Assembly: GCF_014898055.3 (NCBI RefSeq)
Contig: NW_023604861.1
Coordinates: 77,388,292-77,452,291 of the forward strand
DNA length: 64,000 nt
Source: Talpa occidentalis
Taxonomy: Eukaryota > Chordata > Mammalia > Eulipotyphla > Talpidae
Direction: 5' to 3'
Below the pieces are notes generated by a model. That model saw nothing but the letters and a program-made list of their open reading frames with translations, did no database searches and was not told where the DNA came from. Below are positions 22,456 to 33,338 of this stretch, piece by piece. How positions within the stretch are numbered: the first letter of the stretch is position 1; every line of letters begins with the position of its first letter. The position numbers and the translations under genes were made by a program.

Positions 22456-22789
22456 TTGTCCCTTAGGCTCCACCCCTAAGTTTTCAAGGGTACCCGCTCC
22501 CCCTCCTGCCAACAGTGGTGGGCTGACATCGTCCTTTTCAGAATAGCTGCTGGAAGTTCCTACACTTTCCTCCCGGTTCTCCCGGATCACCTTCCCGTGA
22601 GGGGGATCCCCTCTACTAACCTAGAATCGGGGCAAGGGACTCGTGTGCAGGTGCAGAAGCAAGGGGACGGAAACAGTCACTGTCTCCGAGGACCTTTTGA
22701 TTCTGAGGAGATACAGACAGGGGAGCAACTGTCATGAGAAGCCTGTCACTGCTGTTTGCCCGCTGACACCCCTGACCAACCCCTCCTCT

Positions 22790-23005
22790 CTCCCTGCGTA
22801 GCCCGATTCCCGAGACCCCGGCCACGTGCGCCCCCTGGTGACCGTGTCCCGCCGGTGCAGTCTCCGGGATGAAACCGAAGGTCTCGAGCCTGAGGGTCCC
22901 AGCCCTGCGGCCCTGTCGTTGTGGGGTTTTATCTCCGTCCTTGTCCGAGGCGGCCTTCTGCCTGTCCCTCTGCTCACGTTACCCCTTGATAACTCGTGCC
23001 AGTCC
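22790..23005. promoter_or_regulatory. CpG-rich block containing a CTCF-type motif
   Basis: CpG density rises sharply compared with its flanks, across 22790-23005. No TATA box or exon is evident. Confidence 0.5.
22828..22843 (-). promoter_or_regulatory. CTCF-type binding motif
   Basis: The minus strand reads GGTCACCAGGGGGCGCAC, a near-ideal match to the CTCF core CCA-NNAGGGGGCGC, with a CACGTG E-box directly beside it (22823-22828). It has the same orientation as the motif at 14041-14060. Confidence 0.75.
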
Positions 23006-23189
23006 GTTCCTGCCCCGGGCCTGCCCTGTATGGGTGCTAGGCATCTTATGTATTCTCCCCGCCCCCCACCCTGCTGGTGGGTGACATTGAGTGTCGCTAG
23101 AAATAACACGCGGTACAGATTGGACCCAAGTCAAGGAATTTGATGCCAAAGTTCCACTTTTTGCCGATATGCCTGAGAGCTAATAATCC

Positions 23190-23525
23190 ATGTCTAAAGC
23201 AGCCCTGCACATTAGCCATTAATGGATGGGGGTGAGGAGGAGGGACGTGAGATCCAAACCTCAGAATCTGATTGGCTCAAATTGGATTCCTGCTCTTTTG
23301 GAGCCCAAGGTTATACTTTCCACATTCTAGTGTGAGGAGCAAGACCCCAGATCACCACCAGTCCTCCCAAAGCTTTCCTCCCAGGAGCTAGAGGCCCTCC
23401 AGTTACTGTGAACAGGACTGAGCGGTTGGCTATAAAAACCCAGAACTCCTCCAAGTGAGTTACAAAATAAAGTCAGTTCTGAAACCGAGGAGCAAAACAC
23501 TAAAATATTTCTCTCTCAACCAAAC
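23190..23525 (+). repeat. LTR-like promoter/poly(A) module
   Basis: An inverted CCAAT box ('ctgattggct', about 23268), a TATA box GGCTATAAAAACC (about 23429) and a poly(A) signal AATAAA (about 23466) lie in LTR order. I could not define TG...CA ends or a TSD, so this is a candidate LTR relic only. A cellular promoter is possible but no exon follows. Confidence 0.35.
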
Positions 23526-23573
23526 CCAAGAAATTCAGAATGAGAATATTCTCAAACTAAGAACAGTATTGTT

Positions 23574-23851
23574 GGGCCTCCCCTGGTGGCGCAGAGGTTG
23601 AGCCCGGGGCTGCGAAGCTGCCCGCAGCCTCTGTAGCGCCGGTTCCACCCCCGGCTGCTCCCCGGCCACCGGAGGAGGGTCCCACATGGCGCGCAGACCT
23701 CTCCTGCCGCCCGCTGCTCCCCTCAGCAGTGTACTTCGGTCCTTCTGCCTGCTCTGCTCCCTGCTCTGGCTCTGGTGAATTCTCTCACCCTCCCGCGCTT
23801 CTGACTGTGCCCAGTGCATGTATAAATAAATAAATAAATCTTAAAAAAAAA
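23574..23851 (+). mobile_element. tRNA-derived T+ SINE, young GC-rich subtype
   Basis: Full length, with (AATA)n-TCTT-A(11) tail. The perfect TSD AAGAACAGTATTG occurs at 23559-23571 and 23852-23864. The B box has mutated to GGTTCCACCCC, so pol III activity is doubtful. Confidence 0.93.
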
Positions 23852-23865
23852 AAGAACAGTATTGG

Positions 23866-25275
23866 GGGTTGGAGGCAGTACCAGAAACAGGTATCCCGGG
23901 ACCAGCCTAGGGTTTCTCCTAAAGTTCTGACCTAGAATCTATTTGCAGGAAACTTACTGCCCCATAAGTAAACTCAACCTTTTTAACTTTGTAGTTCCCA
24001 TGGTAACCATCAATCAGAAATACTCATTTCTTTCCTATAGATATTCTCCTTCTTTTCCTTCTCCCCAGTCACTTTCAAACTGTGCCCTAGAACATGATTC
24101 AGTGCAAATAGTATTTACAGAGGTATCCTCTCTCCTCCTTTCCATCCATGTTGTAAGAAATTACATTTTTTTTAATTTACGCAGAAATAACCTTTAATAA
24201 TAAATCAGTAATGCCAGATATATACAAGTTTGTTTGATTAATCCTTTTACTTTTGTATATGCCTACATATCTCCATAATAATTTCTAATTATTTATACTT
24301 AAATTTTTTAAAAATGGTTTAAACACAACAGAAACATTCTTCTTTCAACATTTCTGAAGAGAACCTGATCTTTGCAAAGAGGTTACAGAGGAAATCACAG
24401 ACTATAAGCCTCAATCTTTATTTGGGTTATGGTGACCAGGGTTTATCCTGATGTTATCAAACCCTCGTAAGATGAGGGTCTACATTAAGTGGTGGCTGAA
24501 AGCCAAAAATTTGGAAGCCAGGTTCAGTTTAACAGACCAAGAACTTTATTGCCTAGCAAGCAATGGAGAAGAGGGAACTCATATTGGAAAAAAAAATATA
24601 TATATATATTTACACACACATAAACTTTCACCTGGAGTTTTTCTCCTTTAATTGGGGGGGGGGCTGGTATGTCATGAATTAAGGGCAGAGTCTTGACCAT
24701 GACACAGGAGGTCTCCTGCACCAGGCACTTTGGCACCCCTCCCCCCTCCCATGGCACTTAGTCTCCATCTTGGAAATAACCAGTTGGTGCAGTTCTGTGG
24801 CTGCTGTTCTCCTATCTCACGTTCCTGAAAGAGGCACAGTCTTGGTGCAAATATTCAACCTTACAGTTACAAAATCTCTCCTGGTTTTTGTTTTTAAAAT
24901 CTCTCCTGTTTTATTCAGCTCCTCATTCTTGAGGGACACAGGGCGGAGGTCATCTTTCTCAGGTTGTATTTTACTGATGTGCCTGCGCTTTCACTAAGTC
25001 TTTCATTTTGAAGCACAAAAAGAATACAGATAAATCCTTAAAGTGTAATAATATGTAGATATTTAGAGGAAATTTAAGGGGGCTAACACTAAATTAATCA
25101 CCTTGTCCATCTTCTATGACACCCCTTAGCCCCCTTCCCCTCAGAAACCTTTCAGACTTCCACAGAGAGAACCCCAGCCAGAGTGAACACCTGCTGCTCG
25201 CCTCCCACCGCAGGGGTTGGGTAAACCATCCTAGGCTCTGGCCCTGGGCCTGCTGTTGTATGGCCAGTCTGTTAA
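23866..25275. other. Intergenic; AT microsatellite near 24593-24620
   Basis: An A(7)-(TA)n-TTTACACACACA tract is the only clear repeat, with a short G run near 24653-24663. No exon is recognised. Confidence 0.4.
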
Positions 25276-25288
25276 GAATAGTATTTGC

Positions 25289-25385
25289 GGTTGAGCGCTG
25301 TGTTGCGAGGCTGCCTGCAGCCTCTCCAGTGCCAGTTCGATCCCCGGCCACCGGCAAGGGTCCCCGCCACACACACACACAAAGT
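25289..25385 (+). mobile_element. Short SINE, tRNA head only, with (CA)n tail
   Basis: The tRNA-related head ('ggttgagcgctgtgttgcga' to 'agttcgatccccggccaccg') runs to 'gggtccccgcc' and then straight into (CA)n. The usual SINE body is absent. The TSD ATAGTATTTGC at 25278-25288 and 25386-25396 shows this is a complete insertion and not a fragment of a longer one. The first about 20 bp of the head is missing. Confidence 0.85.
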
Positions 25386-25869
25386 ATAGTATTTGCATTT
25401 TTAAAGGTCTATAAAACAAGCAACACACAAAGAATATATGCCACGGGGACTAGGTGTCCAGCCTCCAGTCACGCCTGATCTGTGAACGTCTCCGCTGTCA
25501 GGCTGGCTGGAGTCCTGGCGAAAGGTGGCTTTTCTTCCATCCAGGCAGCTATGACAAGAGGTACAGCCGGGAAGTTGCCATGCCGACAGGGAATTCAGTT
25601 CTTAAAATAGTCAACTGTGCTCGGGCATTTTAGGGGTGGGTGGGCTTGTAGGGAGGGGGTTACGGAGAGGGATGGGAGAGATGATAAACTAATGAGTCAG
25701 ACCCAACTGGTGACAGCTGTTCCATCGTCCCTCTGGCAAAACGAATGGGGAGGGACAAGGATCTAAACCGGGTCTGAAAGAGACATTTTCCATTCAAAGA
25801 ATAAAGACAGTTCCCTCTCCTATACTATGTTCCTGCCTAACAGGGAAATTCGCCTCTCTTCCTCACCTC

Positions 25870-25975
25870 CCTCCCACCACTCTTCAGCCTGCTCCCTGCA
25901 GACAAGAGAAGGGGCATGGGCCCCTCCCACCACTCTGCAGCCTGCTCCCTGCAGACAAGAGAAGGGGTGTGTGTC
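25870..25975. repeat. 53-bp tandem duplication
   Basis: Unit 1 (25870-25922) and unit 2 (25923-25975) both run from 'cctcccaccact' through 'cagcctgctccctgcagaca' and 'agagaagggg'. They differ at a few positions, mostly near the unit end. Confidence 0.9.
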
Positions 25976-26214
25976 CCTCTTACCAGGAGCTGGTGGTCTG
26001 TGCAGGGGCGGGAGGGGCCCAGCTCACACGTGGCTGCCTTCTCACTCTGTCCTTGGGAGACCCAGTCTCATCATCATCATTCTGAGACCTGCGTGAAAGT
26101 GTAGCACTAACCATTTGTCTTCATTTCAGACAGATCAGTCCATCAACAATGGTTCTTTGAGAGTCTCCTGTCACCCTACTTGTGTCCTCAATGTCCGGGA
26201 AAGTGAGCCACACA

Positions 26215-26760
26215 TATACAGACACACACACACATAAATATACATAATTTTCATATATATCTGTATCATAAAATTGATCAGCTTAGCCACTTTAAGTGTG
26301 TCGTTTAGTAGCATGAAGTACATTCCCATTGTTGTGCAATTATGACCACCATCCATCTTCAGAGTTTCTTTTTCATCCCATATTCTGAAACCCCACATCT
26401 AACTCCCCATCTGTACCAACCCCCAACCCCAGGCCCTGGCAACTACTATTTTAGAATTTGGCTATTCTAGGAACCTTATGTAAGTGGAATCATAGAGTAT
26501 TTGTTCATTTGTGTCTGGCTTATTTTACATAATCTATCTTCAAGGGTCATCTGTGTCGAAACATATTAGAATGGCCTTCCTTTTTAAGACTGAATAATAT
26601 AATCCATGTATGTATATCTCACATTTTGTTTATCCAGGCATCTACTGATGACTCTGGGTTGTTTCCACTTTTTGGCTAATGTGATTAGTGCTATTGTAAA
26701 CACCAGTATACAAATAGCTAGAGTTCCTGTTCAATTCTTTGGATGGCTAAGTTTGTTTTT
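26215..26760 (-). mobile_element. Old L1M fragment
   Basis: Plus-strand text shows the reverse of L1 3' sequence: 'cattgttgtgcaattatgac', 'tggaatcatagagtatttgt', 'gggttgtttccactttttgg'. A (CA)n tract lies at 26222-26236. Non-coding. Confidence 0.75.
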
Positions 26761-27160
26761 AGAAAGAAAATAATTAGCAGATCGAGAACCTTCCCAGGGT
26801 GCAAAAGATGCTGCAGCAGCATTTTCTTATCTTCCATCCAGTCCATTCAGAGCCCATCTCCTGTGAAGCCAGCAAAGTGCTTTGCTTCCTCTCCTCCACG
26901 CCGCTGCCTTCCATTCTCTCTGCCCACTACCATGATGCCAAAGCCCTGGGGACCTCTGCTTCCAGATCCATCATGAAGGACAGTGGGGAACTTCAAGGTT
27001 GATAATTAGCTCATTCATATTTTTCAAATTTGAGGATCATTAAAGCAAAACTTTCAGTTTCTAATACCAATTATATTTTCAGCAGGATTTGAATGTGTTT
27101 TTGTGCTAAAAGGCCCATTTTCCACCACGGGCAGCGGATGGTGGGATGCAGTTCCCTGCT
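26761..27160. other. No gene recognised
   Basis: Short frames around 26743-27002 run across the L1 edge and are unassigned. Confidence 0.35.
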
Positions 27161-27712
27161 TTTCTAGCTTTACCTGTAGCCCAGCTGCCTTTTGATCTGC
27201 ACTATTTTAACACTTTCAGAGAAAACAAAAGATGGAGAACCCAGTTCCTGGTATGCGTAGCACCAGGATTTCTTTTTTTAAAGATTTATTTATTTATGCA
27301 TACAAGAACTGGGGTACAGGCCAGAGGTGTGGGGGATGAGAGGATTCACCAGAGACAGAGCGGGGAATAGAACAGGCAGACTGATTGAAAACACTGCTGA
27401 GGAGAGCAGCGGGTGAGACAGGAGAGGTCTGCTGCGCCATGTGGGTAGCTCCCTGGCCGGCTGGGGATTGAACTCTTGCTGCAGAGGCTGCGGATAGCTT
27501 CACAGTGCTGTGCTTAATCCCTTGGACCACCAGAGAGGCCCCCACATCAGGACTTTTGGCTGTGAATGGACACATGGCTTCTTCAGTTGTCTCACTCAGG
27601 CCGATGGGAAGGAATTTTACTTCATAGCTGGACAAGATAGTCTTTTGTTTTCTCTGAAAGTGTTAAAATAGTGCAGATCAAGAGGCAGCTGGGCTACAGG
27701 TAAAGCTAGAAA
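27161..27712. repeat. 72-bp near-perfect inverted repeat with 408-bp spacer
   Basis: Arm 1 is 27161-27232 and arm 2 is 27641-27712. Arm 2 is the reverse complement of arm 1 with one difference (A/G at the 'gatcaaaagg'/'gatcaagagg' position). The spacer (27233-27640) holds a complete SINE. Match quality drops abruptly outside the arms. Confidence 0.95.
27272..27541 (-). mobile_element. tRNA-derived T+ SINE inside the inverted-repeat spacer
   Basis: Full-length older-subtype copy on the minus strand. The candidate TSD is imperfect ('caccaggatttc' on the left, 'cacatcaggactttt' on the right). Confidence 0.88.
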
Positions 27713-28189
27713 GGAAGGCAGACCTGACAGAATAGCAGAGAATGTTGCAGAATCCTGATCATGCAGGGCCTGATAATCTGCCCTCCACCAGTTACCCAGC
27801 AGGAAGCTAATAAAATGCCAGGTATGTTACGTCCATTTTGGTAGGACTTTTTAGTCCGCGGGGCCAAACACATCCTAATGGTCTCAATCTGCAACAGTGG
27901 AAAGTTAGTACAAGTTATTACAAGTTTAATTAGCCTTGATGATTGTCTGGGGAAGGGAAGGAAATGTCAAGGTGATCTCCAGGTTCCTCGCTTGCTCAGT
28001 TGGAGGGCTTCTGCCATGACAGGGCTGTCATGGAGGAGAAAAGACAGCTTCCCGAAGGAATTGGGTTCTGTAGAAAAAATGACAGCGAACATGAGCCAAG
28101 AGTGGTTCAAAGCACTTTATATCCCTCCTGCCAACAGGATGGCAGCCAGCAAGAGAAGAGAGGTGGGTGAGCAAATCGATTAAAGGGGA

Positions 28190-28325
28190 TGGATTGTAAG
28201 GTGGCAGAAGGAAACTAGACTTTTGACGGCCATCCTAATGTAGCATGTATGGATTGAAGTTATAGTGCGATATGCTTGAAACCTATGTAATGTTAGAAAC
28301 CAATGTTACTTATGAAAATCAAAGA
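28190..28325 (+). repeat. Probable L1 3' UTR fragment
   Basis: 'gaagttatagtgcgatatgc', 'ttgaaacctatgtaatgtta', 'gaaaccaatgttact' match a common L1M 3' end. Short and diverged. Confidence 0.5.
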
Positions 28326-28379
28326 ACAAAGCAACCCCTCTCCATAAAAGTAACCAAAAAGCATTACATGTGTAAACTT

Positions 28380-28500
28380 AATAACACAGTGACAGCCCCT
28401 TTTTACAGAGGAGGAAAACTGAGGCAGTGAGGGGTTAGGGGTTTGCCCAAAGCCAAAGAACTGACCAGGAAGCAGGATCTGAATCCAAGCAATTTGTTCC
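28380..28500 (-). repeat. MIR SINE relic
   Basis: The reverse-complement MIR core is visible: 'cagaggaggaaaactgaggc', 'agtgaggggttaggggtttg', 'aggatctgaatccaagca'. Confidence 0.75.
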
Positions 28501-29080
28501 CATGAGGGTCCCAAGAAACACACGTGGCGAGACGGCAAGAAGGAGCCAATGGCAGGTAGGGTAACCCTGCTTCTTATCTGGCGCGAGACCCTACTCCCCT
28601 GCAGAGAACTCTGGGAAGCTGGAATTTAATTCCTGGCTCGGCTTCCCTGTCCTCAGTCAGTTAACACTTAGATGGTTTCTAACTAAGGAACTGGAGAGCT
28701 GTCTTCTACTTCACAGCTCTAGTGCCCACCTTGAGTGTCCATCTTACCACTATGCTCAGGGCCTCCTGACCCAGAGGATCCCCAGCAGAGCTGGGAGGGG
28801 CATGTGTTTCCTCCAGGGCCTGGTACGTCAGCCCTGTAGGGACTACAGCTTCTGCCTGCTGCCAGGAGGGAGGAAGAGAGCTGCGCTCAGGGAAGGTCAG
28901 GGAAATCCTGCTCCTAGCGAGGGCCCTCTAAACTTGGTCGTTGGAACAAGGAAAGAGAAGAGAAAGCACCTCTGGGGTTCCATTTCCATCAGGGAGCTCA
29001 CAGGCACACAGGGCCTCCCCTGGCACGGGCTACTCTCCCTACGAGGCCGGCAGGATACAGAATGCCAGGTCCCCCTGCCA
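28501..29080. other. No gene recognised
   Basis: Unassigned intergenic DNA. Frames near 28802-29155 overlap on both strands. Confidence 0.35.
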
Positions 29081-29084
29081 CCTA

Positions 29085-29180
29085 AGCATGTGGATGTTTG
29101 TCTCGTCCCTGTAAGTTCCTTGAAGGCAGGGGCCATATTGTCTTGTGCTTTGTGACACCCCCCCATGGCTGGCATGATGC
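29085..29180 (+). repeat. L2 3' fragment
   Basis: 'cctgtaagttccttgaaggc', 'aggggccatattgtcttgtg' and 'gatgcttggcacatgtgg' match the L2 3' terminus. Confidence 0.65.
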
Positions 29181-29184
29181 TTGG

Positions 29185-30380
29185 CACATGTGGACATCTT
29201 GGGACACTGATCAAAGTCCTACTTGTTTTGACACAGCCTGGCCGCAACCCAGGTAAACCCCCGGAGTTGTCAGGAGGATGAGCCGGTTTAGAGACATCGG
29301 TTCATTGATGGCTCCGTGGCAGAGGAAAGACCTGAAATGATTTCACAAAGCAAGTGCTTGTTGGCACCTTCAGGGTGTTTGCGGCACAGGGTGTGGCACG
29401 AGGCACACACAGATGAACTCATCACTCTGCCCTCGAGGAGAACACACACGCTGCCAGCTGCCAAGCCATGGACAGAGGCGAGAACTGCAGAGCAATGATA
29501 AAGGCGCCCCAAAAGGAATGCGTCCCATTTTGGGTGGGATGGTGAGAGGACAAGGAAAGGCACTGCAGAGGATATGTCATCTGAGTAGGCATTTGAGGCA
29601 AAAGTAGGCAGGTATGGAAGGACCTAGTCAGCTCCAGAAGTGTGCCTGGAGCCGGAGCAGGAGGGAGGTACCAGGCTGGCAGGACTAGGCGGGCTCACCT
29701 GGAGCAGTGCTGCTGTCCTGCAGGTATCAGCTTGGCACCCATCGAGGATTTTAGCTTGATTCCAGTGTCCATTCCCCAATCCATCCACCCGAGGGAAGAC
29801 CGGGGGGTGAAAATGTTTAAGATTTTTTCCCTTAATCAGCTCCCCCAGGCACGACATTCTGGCTCCCTGGAGTCTAAGAGGAAAGAAAAGAGAGGGTTGA
29901 AAATGAGAAAATACCGGTGTGAAGGAGTAAAAAAGCAGCTGGGAGTATGACACTCATTTGGAGACGGGATGACTAAATGAGATAAAATCCTAAATAAATA
30001 TCTTGCATGGTACTAATTGCGTTTTAAAAGCTGCCACTGGAGAACAGATAAAATGATGCTGTATTTCATTAGTGGCTCCCTTAATTCTATGGCATTTGCC
30101 AGCAAACCCTATTAAAGCACTCTGTAATTAAAGACCAGTTCTGGGTCCTGTAATTTAGAGCATTATCAAACTATGGCAAGTGACTGGAGGTAAGGAAATG
30201 GAAACAAACACCACTTTCATGAGGTCCTTGCTGATCACCCAGAATGTGAATCTTAAAAGCTCAGCCTTTGTTCCACCCCTGCCAGAGGGGTCTGTCCGCC
30301 ATCAGTGGCTTCCATTTGATGGGCAACCAGTTTATGTTTTTATTACCCCACAGGAGTGTGGATGGAGAAGTAAATTGGTT
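29185..30380. other. No gene recognised
   Basis: Short overlapping frames, no recognisable repeat. A/T-rich from 29.95 kb on. Confidence 0.35.
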
Positions 30381-30384
30381 CTTT

Positions 30385-31440
30385 TTAAAAAAGTGGGTTT
30401 TCTATTGCAATACAATTCTCATCAAATAAAATCACCACATTAAAGGGTACAATTCAGTGGTTTATAGTATATCCACAATGTTGCACAAGTATCACCACTA
30501 TCCAACTACAGAACATTTTCTTCACCCCGAAAAGAAAACCCCTACCTACCTAAAAATTAGCAGCCACCCCCCATTCTCTTCCACCCAGTCACAGGCAGAC
30601 ACTAAATCTACTTTTTTCCTCTACGAGTTTACCTATTCTGGACATTTTGTTCAAGTAGAATCATACAATAATTGGTCTTTTGTGATTGGCTTCTTTTTTT
30701 AAAAAAGATTTTATTTATTTATGCATACAAGAGCTGGGGTACAGGCCAGAAGTGTGGGGGATGAGAAGATTCACCGGAGACAGAGTGGGGAACAGAACAG
30801 GCAGATTGACCAAAGTACACTGCTGAGGGGAGCAACGGGAGAGACAGGAGAGGACTGCTGCGCCATGTGGGTTGCTCCCTGACCAGTCAGGGGCTCAAAC
30901 TCGTGCTGCAGAGGCTGCAGACAGCTTCATAGGTTGCATCTTAACCCCTTGTGCCACCAGGGAGGCCCTGTGGTGGCTTCTTTTACTTAGAATCTTTTCA
31001 AGGTTCATTCATGTTACAGCTTGTGTCAGTACTTCATTCCTTATGAAGGAATAATAGTCTGTTGTCTGGAGATGCCACATTTCGTTTGGGTTGTTTCCAC
31101 TTTTTAGCAATTATAAACAATGCAATGAACATTCAATTACAAGTTTTTGTCTCAACATATGTTTGTAATTCTCTCAGGTCTTTACCTGGAGTGGAATTGC
31201 TGGCTCACATGGTAACTCTCTATTTAACCTTTTGAGGAACAACCGAACACCTTTCCACAGCAGCTGCACAATTTTACAACCCCAAAACCAAGGCATGAGT
31301 GTTCCAATTTCTCCACATCCTCACCAACACTTGGTACTGTCTGTTGCTTTTTATCACAGCCACCCCAAGGGTGAGAAGTGGTGCCTCATTGTGGTTACAT
31401 CTTCAGCCATGAAAATAGCAAGCCTTAGCCTTTGCTTTGT
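30385..31440 (-). mobile_element. Old L1M fragment, split by a SINE
   Basis: Plus-strand text is the reverse of L1: 'aagggtacaattcagtggtt', 'agaacattttcttcaccccg', then after the SINE 'gggttgtttccactttttag', 'gagtggaattgctggctcac', 'tttccacagcagctgcacaa', 'ctccacatcctcaccaacac'. Removal of the SINE restores collinearity. Confidence 0.85.
30698..30968 (-). mobile_element. tRNA-derived T+ SINE inserted in L1M
   Basis: Full-length older-subtype copy. TSD TGTGATTGGCTTCTTTT (30681-30697) matches TGTGGTGGCTTCTTTT (30969-30984) with one substitution and one gap. Confidence 0.92.
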
Positions 31441-31569
31441 GATGAATTACGTAGATTCCTCTGCATCAGGCTCCTGGAGATAGTCTGTGACTCTGAGCTC
31501 CTGTTCCCTCCTCCGGGAACTGGCCTGGAGTTTCCCTTCTGACCCAGGGCACCACAGCAAGGGGTTATC

Positions 31570-31690
31570 AGGAGCCAGGTGAGTGGGGTCCAAACCCTAG
31601 CTTGCAACTGACTGACTCAAGTGACCCTGGGTAAGCTCCCAAAACTTCTAAGCCATGACTCTAGATGGGAGTTATTTCAGTGAGTGCTGC
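31570..31690 (+). repeat. MIR SINE relic
   Basis: 'ggggtccaaaccctagcttg', 'agtgaccctgggtaagctcc' follow the MIR order. Diverged. Confidence 0.55.
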
Positions 31691-31990
31691 TGTCTCATTG
31701 ACGCCAAGAATTACTTCTTTCACACCTTGCAGTCTCTGAAATCAGGTTCCGTCTTAAAATATATGTCAGGCGAGCTGCAGTAACGACACAGTGGCACCGT
31801 GTAAGCTGAGCTTATACACCACAGCTTATGACCGGGTGGCAGCTGCTTGGAAGGAAACCCCAAGACGATGGTGGTACCTCTTTTTAGCTAAGCTACATCA
31901 CCAGTGCTCTTGGCATACAGGACAGTGTGTGGGGAAGCTACAGCCTCAGTGATTCTGAGTCAAAGAGTGGTCAGAAGAGGGATCCCCAAA

Positions 31991-32858
31991 GTGAAAAAGC
32001 TTGGGAAATCCAATCAAAAAATGGGCAAAAGAGCTAAACAGACACTACTCCAAAGAAGACATACTGATGTCCAGCAGGCACATGAAAACATGTTCAACAT
32101 CGCTTATCAGCTGGGAAATGCAAATCAAAACCATAAAGAGATGCCACCTCAGTTTCATGAGAATGGCCCCATCAGAAAGATCAGAAAAAAACGGTGTTGA
32201 TGAGGGGGTGGAGAAGGAACGCTTGTACAGTGTTGGGGGGATGGTAGACTGGTTGAGTCATTAGGGAAAACAGCATGGAGGGTTCTTCTCAAAATATTAA
32301 AAATAGATCTACTATGTGACCAACAATCCCACCTCTAGGTATCTACCAGAAGACTATAAATGTACTCATTTGAAGGGCTACATACACTTCTAGGTTCATT
32401 GCAGCACTATTTACAGTAGCCTAGCTACAGAAACAACCTCAGTGCCCAGAGTCAGATGAGCGGATTAAGTAAATGTTGTGTGTACACACACAGGAATACT
32501 ACTCAGCTATTTAAAAAAAGGTGAACTCTTGGCATTTGTGACAACATGGGTAGAACTGGAGGGGGTTATGCTAAGTGAAATAAGTCAGAAGGAGAAAGAC
32601 AAATACCAAATGATTCCACATGTATGAAATATAGAAGGAAAAAACCCCTAGAAATATGACTGCAGATTGGAGGCTGCTGGGGGTTCAGGGTGGCGGTGGG
32701 AACAAAGGAAGGGAGGCCCAGTGGCCTCGGGTAAGGCCTACTTGGTGATGGGGGTAATGTAGAAATAAAAATCTGAGGAGTTGCAAACCTTGTTCTCTAG
32801 CTATGTACAGTGTTATAAACCAAAGTTACCTCAATAAAGGGGAAAAAAAGTTTGGGAA
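31991..32858 (+). mobile_element. 5'-truncated L1M copy with its TSD
   Basis: The L1 sequence runs from 'aatcaaaaaatgggcaaaag' (about 32012) through 'gaaatgcaaatcaaaaccat', 'aatcccacctctaggtatct', 'ggaatactactcagctattt', 'gctaagtgaaataagtcaga' to 'ttacctcaataaagg' (about 32838). An imperfect TSD, 'gaaaaagcttgggaaatcc' at 31993-32011 and 'gaaaaaaagtttgggaatcc' from 32842, marks the insertion as complete. Frames are broken. Confidence 0.88.
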
Positions 32859-33055
32859 TCCCTTCACTGATTTATTTCACTTATATTTTTCTTTTTATCT
32901 CTGTGCAAGACTAACGTATGGTAAACATCTCTTTATGAAAATCTAAAAGAGATCTTTTGGTAAGTATCAAATAAAAATTCTTTGTGCTGAGAAACCCTTC
33001 GCCAAATGGCATTATTTTTTCTTTCTTAGGAGAACATAAAATGATGGCACATGTT

Positions 33056-33322
33056 GGGCCTCCCTGGTGACGCAAGGAGTTAAGACTCAAGCTATGAAGC
33101 CATCTGCAGTCAATGCAAGCACGAGTTTGATCCCTGGCCAGGGAGCTACACACATGGAGCAGCAGACCTGTCCTGACTTGCCTGCTGCTCCCCTCAGCAG
33201 TGTATTTCAGTCAATCTGCCTGTTCCGCTCCCCACTCTGTCTCTGGTGAATCCTCTCACCCCTATACCTCTGGCTTGTACCCCCGTTCTTGTATGCATAA
33301 ATAAATAAATCTTTAAAAAAAT
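33056..33322 (+). mobile_element. tRNA-derived T+ SINE, older subtype
   Basis: It starts GGGCCTCCCTGGTGACGCAA and has B-box variant GAGTTTGATCC. It ends in 'gttcttgtatgcataaataa' and TCTTT. TSD AATGATGGCACATGTT (33040-33055) versus AATGATGGCACTTGTT (33323-33338), one mismatch. Confidence 0.93.
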
Positions 33323-33338
33323 AATGATGGCACTTGTT

